Assembly (NCBI RefSeq): GCF_000195635.1
Contig: NZ_GL882625.1
Coordinates: 124,001-188,000 of the forward strand
Length of the DNA: 64,000 bases
Source of the DNA: Bacteroides fluxus YIT 12057
Lineage (GTDB): Bacteria > Bacteroidota > Bacteroidia > Bacteroidales > Bacteroidaceae
Direction of reading: 5' to 3'
Shown here: positions 18,608 to 26,914 of the stretch, one piece after another
How positions within the stretch are numbered: the first letter of the stretch is position 1
How the letters are laid out: each line of letters begins with the position of its first letter
The notes under the pieces: model-generated
Database searches by the model: none
What the model was told of the DNA's origin: nothing
What the model saw: the letters and a program-made list of their open reading frames with translations, nothing else
Position numbers and translations under genes: made by a program

Positions 18608-18886
18608 AGTCCCAAAAGGACTTGGCTTATTTATCACAAAGGCTGTGGCGAGGGAGAGGTTTTGTTCCTTTTCTATTTTTCTATCGCATTTTCTACCTTA
18701 TATATACCGGACGGATAGGAATTTAATAATATGACTCATCAAAATGTTTATGTTTTTTTTAAAGGAGAAAGGTGAATTTGCGATTGATTTATATTTTTTT
18801 GTGAAAGAAAGATTAATGTTTAAAGAATATCATTATATTTGCCCCGATAATTAAAAGGAATGAATAAGCCAAGTCCTTTTGGAACT
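18608..18886. promoter_or_regulatory. Candidate invertible promoter segment of the susC/susD pair
   Basis: CCAAAAGGACTTGGCTTATT at 18612-18631 recurs exactly in reverse complement at 18863-18882. Including outward bases the arms (18608-18631 and 18863-18886) match at 23 of 24 positions around a 231-base centre. A plus-strand -7 box (18834-18841) lies inside the segment and points at susC, 68 bases beyond the right arm. Size, arm length and placement fit the invertible promoters known in Bacteroides, so flipping by a site-specific recombinase is inferred. No recombinase gene is in this window. Confidence 0.65.
18834..18841 (+). promoter_or_regulatory. susC promoter -7 box (inside inverted repeats)
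   Basis: TATATTTG fits the -7 consensus and faces susC in the orientation given here, which would be the ON state. No good TTTG is seen at -33. Confidence 0.55.
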
Positions 18887-18953
18887 TTTCCATTCCATTC
18901 ATTCCTTATTAATAATCAAAAGATTACGCATTTATTAACCTTAAGAAAGACTT

Positions 18954-21900
18954 ATGAAAATTAAAAGATTAACCCAGACCGGCAAGTACACCTTGCTAGC
19001 AGGTGTCTTTGGGATGATGTCTATTCCATCGTTCGCCATTCCCACAGACCCGGTAGATTTACTACCTGCCATCACACAACAGACCACAAAAATCAAAGGA
19101 AAAATTCTTGATGCCAATAATGGAGAACCTATTATCGGAGCCAATGTATTGGTAAAAGGTACCACCAATGGTACCATTACAAATTTAGACGGTGAATATG
19201 AACTGAACGCACCGATAGGTTCTACTCTCGTTATATCTTATATAGGATATAAGAGCATGGAAACGAAAGCAACAGAGGGGACACAGGTCATCAAACTGGT
19301 AGAAGACTCTGAAACATTAGACGAAGTCGTAGTAGTAGGTTATACCACACAGCGCAAAGAAAGTTTGACAGGAGCTATGAGTACCGTAAAAAGCGACAAG
19401 CTAAAGGACATCACTACTCCCTCTGTAGAAAACATGCTGAACGGTAAAGTACCGGGAGTGTATGTCGCTCCGGGATCCGGACAACCGGGATCCAGCGGTG
19501 CCGTCGTTATCCGCGGACAAGCCTCGTTGAGTGGCGGCACACGACCGTTATGGGTCATCGACGGTGTTATTGTAGGTAGCAGCGCCGGCGACTTGAACCC
19601 GGCAGACATCGAAAGCATGACTGTTCTGAAAGACGCAGCCTCCACCGCCATCTACGGTTCCGAAGGAGCCAACGGTGTAATCGTGGTAACTACCAAAAAA
19701 GGACGTGAAGGGAAATTGAATATAAACGCGTCAGTCAAAATGGGTATCAGCACCGTAAACAACGGTAACCTTGAAGTCATGGACGGCGCTGAGTTGTACG
19801 ATTACTATGCTTCTTTCCAAAACGCCAATGAGATAGCATTTACCCGCTGGAATCCGGAATTGCGGAACAGTAATTTCAGCTGGTGGGACTTAGCCACTCA
19901 GACCGGATTCACGCAAGATTACCACATAGCGATCTCCGGAGGTACAGACAAGCTCCAGTCCTATTTCTCCATAGGCTACTATGATGAAAAAGGCGCCGTG
20001 AAAGGATACGACTATGACCGATACAGCTTCCGTATGCGTACCAGCTACAAGCCGTATAAGTGGTTGACCATCAAACCTTCATTAAGCGGTTCACGCCGTG
20101 ACATTTACGACCAGCAATATTCCGTTACAGCCATGTACTCCATGCTGCCGTGGGACAGTCCATACGATGAAAACGGCGAATTGGTGCCTCATCGCTACAG
20201 CGGATGGGTCAATGCGCAAAACACCAACTATTTGCTGGATTATAGTTATGGTAACTATGGTGAGTCCACCAACTATGAATTCATGGGTAATCTCGACTTC
20301 GATGTCCAGATAACAGACTGGCTTAAATTTACTTCCGTAAACAACTACCGACTCATCACCTATTCCAGCCATAGCTACACAGACCCACGTTCAAACGCCG
20401 GTTCCGGTGTGAACGGACGTTTATATGAATATCGCAGCGAAGTGGTACGACGCTATACCAACCAGAACTTGATGGTCAGCAAATTGATCGGAAAGCACTC
20501 CATCAACGGTCACGTATCTTACGAGTTCAAAGACTATACCGCCAAGACTTTTGCCGGAAACGGTACCGGCTTCATTCCGGGCTTCCAGGTAATGGACGTC
20601 ACTTCCGTCCCCGAATCCATAGGAGGTGCACGTACCGAATGGGCTGTGCAATCTTACTTCACCAACTGGAAATACACGTATGACAATAAATATCTAGGAG
20701 AAGTAATGTTCCGTCGTGACGGAGCTTCCAACTTAGGGACCAACGCCAAATACGGCAATCTATTCTCGGTCAGTGCCGGCTGGATCATCAACCGCGAAGA
20801 GTGGTTCAACGCCGACTGGGTAGACAACCTGAAACTACGCGCGTCCTACGGTTCTGTAGGTAACCGTCCGGGGGCTCTTTATCCGCAATATGACCTGTAT
20901 TCCGTATCTTCAAGTTACAACACACAGGCCGGAGCCTTGATTTCCGTAATCGGTAACGAGGATCTTACCTGGGAAAAGACATTTACCACCGGTATCGGTG
21001 CGGATGCAGCCTTCTTCGACAACCGCCTGCACATGACTTTTGATTATTACATCAAGAATACCGACAATATCATTTACAATGTACCTGTTACAGGCTTGAC
21101 CGGTGTAACCTCCATCTACAAGAATATCGGTAAAATGCGTAATACAGGTTTTGAGTTCTCTTTGGGCGGTGACATCATCCGCAACAAAGATTTAAACTGG
21201 AATGTAGAATTCAACATAGCCCATAACAAAAATGAGTTAAGAGACCTCTATTCGCAGAAACAAGCTGACGGCAGCTATGCCGTGGTTCCTGTAATCATCA
21301 GCGACGGAAGTACCATTGCCGGCACTATCAACCGACGCCTGGAAGTAGGTGAGCCCATCGACACTTATTATGGCAAGGAATGGGCGGGCGTAAACCCCGA
21401 AAATGGTGCTCCCATGTGGTATATGGATGATGAAAACGGACAGAAAGTAACCACTTCGGATTACTCGAAAGCCGATTATTACAAGCTTGGAACCTCCAAT
21501 CCTAAAATCTTCGGTGGATTCTCTACCTCTTTGACTTGGAAGAATTTTGACCTGAGCGCAGTATTCGGTTATTCCATGGGCGGACAAATCTATAACTATT
21601 CACGCCAGGAATACGATTCCGACGGTACATACACCGACCGTAACCAAATGAAGTTGCAAAAAGGCTGGAGCCGTTGGGAGAAACCGGGTGACATCGCAAC
21701 ACATCCGGTAGCCAAATACAATAACCAAGACAAGGGCAACTCCGCCTCTTCACGCTATCTGGAAGACAGCGACTATCTGAAACTGCGTTCGCTGACTTTA
21801 GGTTACAACCTCGATCTGAAACGCTATGGCATCCAAAGCCTGCGCTTCTCCGTATCAGGCGAAAACCTGTTTACCATAACAGACTACTCCGGAGTAGATC

Positions 21901-22001
21901 CTGAAGTTCCGGCCTCTGACGGTGCTGTTATGGGAACTGCCGGCCCGGGGATATATCCGTCCGTCCGCAGAGTCATGTTCGGTCTAAATGTTACATTCTA
22001 A
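18954..22001 (+). CDS. SusC-type TonB-dependent outer-membrane receptor
   Basis: The 1015-residue receptor takes up oligosaccharides through the outer membrane with TonB energy. After a signal peptide come a carboxypeptidase-regulatory-like domain (about 45-125, KIKGKILDANNGEPIIGANV), the TonB-box-like segment ETLDEVVVVGYTTQRKE, a plug domain (about 140-250, IRGQASLSGGTRPLWVIDGV) and the 22-strand barrel ending GIYPSVRRVMFGLNVTF. Length and order are standard. It overlaps no gene but is followed 22 bases later by its SusD partner. Expression probably depends on the promoter inside the inverted-repeat segment. Confidence 0.96.
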   Translation: MKIKRLTQTGKYTLLAGVFGMMSIPSFAIPTDPVDLLPAITQQTTKIKGKILDANNGEPIIGANVLVKGTTNGTITNLDGEYELNAPIGSTLVISYIGYKSMETKATEGTQVIKLVEDSETLDEVVVVGYTTQRKESLTGAMSTVKSDKLKDITTPSVENMLNGKVPGVYVAPGSGQPGSSGAVVIRGQASLSGGTRPLWVIDGVIVGSSAGDLNPADIESMTVLKDAASTAIYGSEGANGVIVVTTKKGREGKLNINASVKMGISTVNNGNLEVMDGAELYDYYASFQNANEIAFTRWNPELRNSNFSWWDLATQTGFTQDYHIAISGGTDKLQSYFSIGYYDEKGAVKGYDYDRYSFRMRTSYKPYKWLTIKPSLSGSRRDIYDQQYSVTAMYSMLPWDSPYDENGELVPHRYSGWVNAQNTNYLLDYSYGNYGESTNYEFMGNLDFDVQITDWLKFTSVNNYRLITYSSHSYTDPRSNAGSGVNGRLYEYRSEVVRRYTNQNLMVSKLIGKHSINGHVSYEFKDYTAKTFAGNGTGFIPGFQVMDVTSVPESIGGARTEWAVQSYFTNWKYTYDNKYLGEVMFRRDGASNLGTNAKYGNLFSVSAGWIINREEWFNADWVDNLKLRASYGSVGNRPGALYPQYDLYSVSSSYNTQAGALISVIGNEDLTWEKTFTTGIGADAAFFDNRLHMTFDYYIKNTDNIIYNVPVTGLTGVTSIYKNIGKMRNTGFEFSLGGDIIRNKDLNWNVEFNIAHNKNELRDLYSQKQADGSYAVVPVIISDGSTIAGTINRRLEVGEPIDTYYGKEWAGVNPENGAPMWYMDDENGQKVTTSDYSKADYYKLGTSNPKIFGGFSTSLTWKNFDLSAVFGYSMGGQIYNYSRQEYDSDGTYTDRNQMKLQKGWSRWEKPGDIATHPVAKYNNQDKGNSASSRYLEDSDYLKLRSLTLGYNLDLKRYGIQSLRFSVSGENLFTITDYSGVDPEVPASDGAVMGTAGPGIYPSVRRVMFGLNVTF

Positions 22002-22023
22002 CCCTAAAAAAGAAAGACAAGTA

Positions 22024-23745
22024 ATGAAAAAGATATTAACCATCGTATTCGCGGCAGCAGCGCTGACTGCCTGCGACATTGAAAGACTGCCATACGGTTC
22101 TATGGCTGCTGAGCAAATAACCAACGACCCTTCCGCATCCCTGGATGCCCTGATGAATGGAGTATATGCACAATTAAAAACCTGGTCGGACCCCATGCAC
22201 CGCTGTGGTGAGTACGCAGGTGACAACATGATGATCCGCGGTAGCTCTACCGACGCGTTCTATGAATTTATCTCGTTCTCGCGTACCCCCAACAACTACC
22301 GCCTCCAGAGTTTCTGGGATTATGGTTATAAAGGAATCGCACAGGCCTCAAACATCATCAACATGATTAAAGAAGGACAAAGTGCAGAAATCGACAACCA
22401 GTTGGGTGAATGCTACTATGTGCGCGGCATGCTCTATTTCTATTTTGTCCGTGCTTATGGACGGCCATACTATCAGGCTCCGGACAAGAATCTGGGTGTG
22501 CCCATCGTAAACGGTACTCCGGACAACATCATGACAGATCTCTTTCTGGAAGACCGTGCCACCGTACAAGAAACCTATGAACAGGTCATCAACGACTTGA
22601 AGAAAGCCGAAAGCCTAATGACAATCAACAAAGGTCCTGCATACGCCTCCAAGGGTGCCGCACAAGCCATGCTGTCCCGTGTTTATCTATACATGAGCGG
22701 TACTTATGAAAAACCGAACCAGGAATATGCAAGGCTGGCTGTAGAATATGCCGACGAAGTTATCAAGTCTGGTGACTACGATTTACTGGGACGTGAAGAC
22801 TTCATGAAATACAACACGCTGAAACCGGAAAACAACGACGAATCCATTTTCGTAGTCAAGCGTGTGGCTTCTGAGTTTTCGGGTTATGACCACTATTACG
22901 GTATAGGCGGCATGTACGCCAACATCGGTGGCATGGGATGGGGCGAAATGTTTGCCAGCGCCAAATACATTGACCTGCTGAACGAAACAGGCCGCAATGA
23001 CTGGCGTCCGGACCATTACAAAATTGTAGATGCCCGCGCTGCCTTTATCGAGCCTACCTATAAAGAGGGTAATCAGCTGGTTTTCAGATTTATCAAAGAA
23101 GAATCTGAAACGGTATCAAACTACGCACAGTTTGAAGCGACGCGCAGTGGCTCTACGGTAACTTGCAAAGATGCGGAAGGCGCCACCTATACACTGTCCC
23201 CTGTAAATGAAGAAGAGGAAGTGTATTCGATCAACTATAACGGAAAAACATATCAAGGAATGCTGGACTACTTCATATCCTTAAACCGCGTATATCCGCA
23301 GTTCTATATCACCAAATGTTCTCGTGAGGGTGAAGATTCACATCTCCATTCACCCATCATCAGCCGCTTAGGTGAAATCTATCTGAACCGTGCGGAGGCT
23401 TATGCCAAATTAGGGCAATACGATAAAGCGCTGTCAGACTTGAACCTGATTCGGGAGCGATCCATTCCGGGAGCCGGATATGCATCACTGGATGCAAACA
23501 ACGCCGGTGACAGGATAGACAAGGAGCGCCAATTGGAATTGGCCTACCAGGCAGAACGCAGTTATGATGTATTCCGCAACGGCAAGTCCTTAAAACGCCA
23601 GTATCCGGGACCGCATAGACAGGACGAAGAAATCCTAGCCGCAGATTACCGTGTAACTTATTACATTCCACAGAATGCCATTAATGCTTACCCGGGTACT
23701 CTGACCCAAAACCCGACAGACAATAGCGGAGTGATACTGAATTAA
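22024..23745 (+). CDS. SusD/RagB-type glycan-binding lipoprotein
   Basis: The 573-residue lipoprotein (lipobox LTA-Cys17) is the lid and ligand-binding partner of the SusC receptor just upstream. SusD marks are ERLPYGSMAAEQITNDPSAS near the start, the TPR-like helices with YYVRGMLYFYFVRAYGRPYY, SRLGEIYLNRAEAYAKLG, and the C-terminal DKERQLELAYQAERSYDVFR. An in-frame ATG at 21988 lies inside susC and would bury the signal peptide, so the ATG at 22024 is used. A strong terminator follows 50 bases after the stop. Confidence 0.96.
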   Translation: MKKILTIVFAAAALTACDIERLPYGSMAAEQITNDPSASLDALMNGVYAQLKTWSDPMHRCGEYAGDNMMIRGSSTDAFYEFISFSRTPNNYRLQSFWDYGYKGIAQASNIINMIKEGQSAEIDNQLGECYYVRGMLYFYFVRAYGRPYYQAPDKNLGVPIVNGTPDNIMTDLFLEDRATVQETYEQVINDLKKAESLMTINKGPAYASKGAAQAMLSRVYLYMSGTYEKPNQEYARLAVEYADEVIKSGDYDLLGREDFMKYNTLKPENNDESIFVVKRVASEFSGYDHYYGIGGMYANIGGMGWGEMFASAKYIDLLNETGRNDWRPDHYKIVDARAAFIEPTYKEGNQLVFRFIKEESETVSNYAQFEATRSGSTVTCKDAEGATYTLSPVNEEEEVYSINYNGKTYQGMLDYFISLNRVYPQFYITKCSREGEDSHLHSPIISRLGEIYLNRAEAYAKLGQYDKALSDLNLIRERSIPGAGYASLDANNAGDRIDKERQLELAYQAERSYDVFRNGKSLKRQYPGPHRQDEEILAADYRVTYYIPQNAINAYPGTLTQNPTDNSGVILN

Positions 23746-23794
23746 CCCACAATCTCTACCTGCTGATCAGAATCTATCTAAAAAACGATGATAA

Positions 23795-23838
23795 AAAATC
23801 TCTATATCACCCATTCCGAAGGTTGATATAGAGATTTT
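23795..23838 (+). terminator. Terminator after susD
   Basis: AAAATCTCTATATCA (23795-23809) pairs perfectly over 15 bases with TGATATAGAGATTTT (23824-23838), with a 14-base loop. Runs of A and T on both sides would let it work in both directions. Confidence 0.85.
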
Positions 23839-24080
23839 CTTATTTATGAAAAACACGCAACATGTGAAAAGAAAAGCCTATCTTTACTTTGAAATGATAT
23901 ACGAACCCTTCACAAACCGGTCATTGAGAACCGCGGAAAACCGAGAGAAACAGAATAGCATGTCGTGAAAAAAGAATAAAAACGGAGACTGCCCGTAACC
24001 TCTACACAACTTTTTCATACGAGTATGAAAGTTTTGTATTTGGTTTGCATTATCTTTGCATTCCAAAATGGCAAGAAGAT
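23839..24080. other. Intergenic region after the susD terminator
   Basis: No gene is seen. The region ends with an 18-bp palindrome and the promoter of the DUF5063 gene, listed separately. Confidence 0.5.
24013..24058 (+). promoter_or_regulatory. Promoter with palindromic operator candidate before the DUF5063 gene
   Basis: TATCTTTG at 24051-24058 is the -7 box. A perfect palindrome, TTTCATAC-GA-GTATGAAA (24013-24030), overlaps the expected -33 position. Such placement would let a dimeric regulator block or replace the -33 contact. No regulator can be named. Confidence 0.5.
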
Positions 24081-24653
24081 ATGAAAAAAGAAAGTCAAGT
24101 GATATTCGACCGTAATGTAGTGGAATTCGTTACCGTAGCCGCCGAATTCTGCAAATTCCTGGAACAGGCGGAAGGGACAAAGCGCTCCGTTTTTGTCGAT
24201 ACGTCCCTGAAGATTCTTCCGTTGCTCTATCTCAAGACCTCCCTGTTGCCGGAGTGTGAAACGATAGGCGACGAAGCTCCCGAAACCTACGTGACAGAAG
24301 AGACATACGAAGTACTCCGTATGAACATTGCAGGAATCCTGGCCGAAAAGGACGATTATCTGGATGTATTCGTGTCGGACATGAAATACAGCGACCAGCC
24401 CATAACCAAATACATTTCGGAAGACCTGGCGGATATCTACCAAGACATCAAAGACTTCATCTTCGTTTTCCAGCTGGGGCTGAACGAGACCATGAATGAC
24501 TCCCTTGCCATCTGTCAGGAAAATTTTCGACTTTATTGGGGACAGAAGCTTGTCAATACTTTGCGTGCCCTGCACGATGTGAAGTATGCACAGGGAGAAG
24601 ATGAGGAAGACATGAATGGTAATGCCACAGAAGATGAGTCCTATATGGACTAA
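24081..24653 (+). CDS. DUF5063 family protein
   Basis: A 190-residue soluble, acidic, mostly helical protein beginning MKKESQVIFDRNVVEFVTVA. Conserved blocks I recall from DUF5063 are EFCKFLEQAE, LKILPLLYLKTSLLP and YISEDLADIYQDIKDFIFVF. Its function is not known. The start is set at 24081 because an earlier in-frame start at 24045 would lie in the -7 box. It is followed after 12 bases by an RNase D-like exonuclease gene, with which it is probably co-transcribed. Confidence 0.85.
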   Translation: MKKESQVIFDRNVVEFVTVAAEFCKFLEQAEGTKRSVFVDTSLKILPLLYLKTSLLPECETIGDEAPETYVTEETYEVLRMNIAGILAEKDDYLDVFVSDMKYSDQPITKYISEDLADIYQDIKDFIFVFQLGLNETMNDSLAICQENFRLYWGQKLVNTLRALHDVKYAQGEDEEDMNGNATEDESYMD

Positions 24654-24665
24654 AAACATGAAATT

Positions 24666-25361
24666 ATGGTCATAAAAAGAACAATAGATAAAGATACACT
24701 GAAAGACTTGCCCAAAGCTTCTTTCCCCGGACAGATACACGTTGTGCAGACGCCGTGGGAAGCGGAAAAGGCGGTAACCTACCTGAAAGGATGCCCCCTG
24801 CTGGGTATCGACAGTGAAACGCGTCCGTCCTTTACTAAAGGACACTCTCACAAAGTAGCCCTGTTGCAAGTCTCCTCAGAAGAACATTGTTTCTTGTTTC
24901 GCCTGAACCTTACCGGGCTGACACTGCCCATCATTACACTGCTGGAAACCCCCGGTGTGACCAAAGTAGGTCTCTCCTTGCGGGATGATTTCATGATGTT
25001 GCACAAACGAGCGCCCTTTGAACAGCGTGCCTGCATCGAACTGCAAGAATACGTACGGACCTTCGGCATTCAAGACAAAAGCCTGCAAAAAATATACGGC
25101 ATCCTCTTCGGAGAGAAAATATCAAAAAGCCAACGCCTCTCCAACTGGGAAGCCGACGTACTGAGTGAATCCCAAAAACTGTATGCGGCCACCGATGCCT
25201 GGGCATGTCTCAACATCTACAACAAGCTGCAGGAATTGAAGAGAACAGGTGATTTTGAAATCGAGAGCCTCCCCTCCGACCCCTCTCCGAAAAAGAAGGG
25301 AGAAGAAAGAGGAGCGGAAGGAGAAGAAAAGAATCAAGAAGGGAAAAAAGAGAATGATTGA
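24666..25361 (+). CDS. RNase D-like 3'-5' exonuclease (DEDDy type)
   Basis: A 231-residue exonuclease of the DnaQ/RNase D superfamily. The DEDDy residues are visible: Asp49 and Glu51 in GIDSETRPSF, Asp107 in GLSLRDDF, and Tyr173 with Asp177 in YAATDAWACLNIY. There is no HRDC domain, so it resembles the short WRN-exonuclease-like proteins rather than full RNase D. The last 30 residues (from about 203) are very rich in S, P, K, E and G and look like read-through into a low-complexity repeat rather than part of the fold. The substrate, DNA or RNA, is unknown. Confidence 0.85.
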   Translation: MVIKRTIDKDTLKDLPKASFPGQIHVVQTPWEAEKAVTYLKGCPLLGIDSETRPSFTKGHSHKVALLQVSSEEHCFLFRLNLTGLTLPIITLLETPGVTKVGLSLRDDFMMLHKRAPFEQRACIELQEYVRTFGIQDKSLQKIYGILFGEKISKSQRLSNWEADVLSESQKLYAATDAWACLNIYNKLQELKRTGDFEIESLPSDPSPKKKGEERGAEGEEKNQEGKKEND

Positions 25362-25456
25362 CATCATTCATGATAAACGAAAAAACAGTAACAACAGCCA
25401 CTTCCCCCTTTCTTTCCTCCCATAGAGGAGCCGGGGTGAGGCTTTAATTATATATT

Positions 25457-26638
25457 ATGTATAAAGTATATCTCAAATCGGGCAAAGAAGAGTCATTAAA
25501 ACGTTTCCATCCTTGGGTGTTTTCCGGTGCTATCGCACACATTGACGGAGAACCGGAAGAAGGGGAAGTGGTTGAAATTTATACTTCAAAAAAGGATTTT
25601 ATCGCCAAAGGACATTTCCAGATTGGCAGCATCGCAGTACGTGTTCTGACCTTCAGCCAGGACGAGGAGATTGATGCAGACTTCTGGAAGCGCAAGTTAA
25701 GTATCGCTTACGAAATGCGCCGCGGCATCGGCGTTGCCGAAAACCCTGTCAACAACACGTACCGTCTGGTGCACGGAGAAGGTGACAACCTGCCCGGACT
25801 CGTCATCGACATCTATGCCCGCACCGCTGTCATGCAAGCCCACTCTGCCGGTATGCACCTTGACCGTATGGTTATTGCCGATGCCCTTACGGAAGTATTG
25901 GGAGACAAGATAGACAATATCTACTACAAATCGGAAACCACCCTTCCCTTCAAAGCCGACCTGTATCCGGAAAACGGTTTTCTGAAAGGTGGAAGCACAG
26001 ATAATGTCGCCATGGAATATGGCCTGAAATTCCATATAGACTGGTTGAAAGGCCAGAAGACAGGTTTCTTTGTCGATCAACGGGAAAACCGTTCATTGCT
26101 GGAACGCTATGCCAAAGGCCGCAGCGTACTGAACATGTTCTGCTATACCGGAGGTTTCTCAGTATATGCCATGCGAGGCGACGCCAAACTGGTACATTCC
26201 GTAGATAGTTCTGCCAAGGCCATCGACCTGACCAACAAAAATATCGAACTGAACTTTCCCGGTGACAGCCGTCATGCCGCATACGCTGAAGACGCCTTCA
26301 AATACTTGGACCGCATGGGTGACCAGTACGACCTCATCGTGCTTGACCCTCCCGCCTTTGCCAAGCACCGTGACGCCCTGCGTAATGCCTTGCAAGGTTA
26401 CCGCAAACTCAACGTCAAGGCATTCGAAAAAATCAAACCGGGTGGTATCCTTTTCACTTTCTCCTGCTCACAAGCTGTCAGCAAAGAGAATTTCCGTACT
26501 GCCGTGTTCACCGCAGCTGCCATGTCCGGACGCAGCGTCCGCATCCTGCACCAACTGACACAGCCTGCCGACCACCCTGTGAACATCTATCACCCCGAAG
26601 GAGAATACTTGAAAGGTTTGGTACTTTACGTGGAATAA
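25457..26638 (+). CDS. RlmI-like 23S rRNA cytosine methyltransferase
   Basis: The 393-residue protein has an N-terminal PUA domain (about 1-75, HPWVFSGAI) and a Rossmann methyltransferase domain. SAM contacts are VLNMFCYTGGFSVYA (about 225-238) and the DPPAFAK motif at 297-303. FSCSQAVS carries the cysteine expected for cytosine C5 methylation. RlmI of E. coli methylates C1962 of 23S rRNA, and this is the likely activity by family. The gap upstream (25362-25456) holds a pyrimidine-rich stretch and GAGGAGCCGGGGTGAGGC, a type of intergenic repeat common in Bacteroides. Confidence 0.9.
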   Translation: MYKVYLKSGKEESLKRFHPWVFSGAIAHIDGEPEEGEVVEIYTSKKDFIAKGHFQIGSIAVRVLTFSQDEEIDADFWKRKLSIAYEMRRGIGVAENPVNNTYRLVHGEGDNLPGLVIDIYARTAVMQAHSAGMHLDRMVIADALTEVLGDKIDNIYYKSETTLPFKADLYPENGFLKGGSTDNVAMEYGLKFHIDWLKGQKTGFFVDQRENRSLLERYAKGRSVLNMFCYTGGFSVYAMRGDAKLVHSVDSSAKAIDLTNKNIELNFPGDSRHAAYAEDAFKYLDRMGDQYDLIVLDPPAFAKHRDALRNALQGYRKLNVKAFEKIKPGGILFTFSCSQAVSKENFRTAVFTAAAMSGRSVRILHQLTQPADHPVNIYHPEGEYLKGLVLYVE

Positions 26639-26645
26639 AGACAAG

Positions 26646-26690
26646 GAAATAGCGGTTTATTGCTAAATCATGTTAACAAATCGCTATTTC
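26646..26690 (+). terminator. Terminator after the RlmI-like gene
   Basis: GAAATAGCGGTTT pairs with AAATCGCTATTTC with a single imperfect pair, 8 bases after the stop. Confidence 0.65.
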
Positions 26691-26702
26691 TCGTCATTTT
26701 TC

Positions 26703-26733
26703 TATGTTGTATAACATAAACCTTATATATTTG
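26703..26733 (+). promoter_or_regulatory. Promoter of small RNA copy 1
   Basis: TATG at 26703-26706 (one base off TTTG), a spacer of 19 bases, and TATATTTG at 26726-26733. The geometry equals that of the related small RNA on the other strand near 37275. Confidence 0.65.
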
Positions 26734-26737
26734 CACT

Positions 26738-26812
26738 GTGTTTTTCATGGTATTAGATTTAAGGTTAACAAAGATTGGCTGTCTGGGATAGATAGCCTTC
26801 TTTTTTATATAC
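26738..26812 (+). ncRNA. Small RNA, copy 1 of a two-member family
   Basis: A promoter is followed by a conserved core of about 45 bases (containing TGTTTTTCATGGTATTAGAT and TTTAAGGTTAACAAAG). The end is an intrinsic terminator, GGCTGTCT-GGGAT-AGATAGCC, followed by TTCTTTTTT. The core recurs on the minus strand at 37218-37256 with only a few changes. The terminator stems of the two copies are unrelated, so the core itself is under selection. A 14-codon frame starting at ATGG is not kept in the other copy (ATAG), which speaks against a peptide. It could also be an attenuated leader of the nucleoside permease gene 100 bases downstream. Coordinates of the 5' end are estimated. Confidence 0.65.
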
Positions 26813-26914
26813 CAGTGTTATCCAAATAAAACTCTGCACGAGACTTGCATTTTTCCCCGCCTCATCGTACATTTGCATTTATATACATAACAAAAAATAC
26901 AAAAAGCTAATATT

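Larger units (their letters stand above)
18239..18953. other. Long regulatory region between the GH35 gene and susC
   Basis: No protein-coding gene is supported in these 715 bases. They hold the terminator at 18271-18297, then from 18608 to 18886 the inverted repeats and promoter described separately. The 310 bases from 18298 to 18607 show nothing I can name. Confidence 0.6.
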
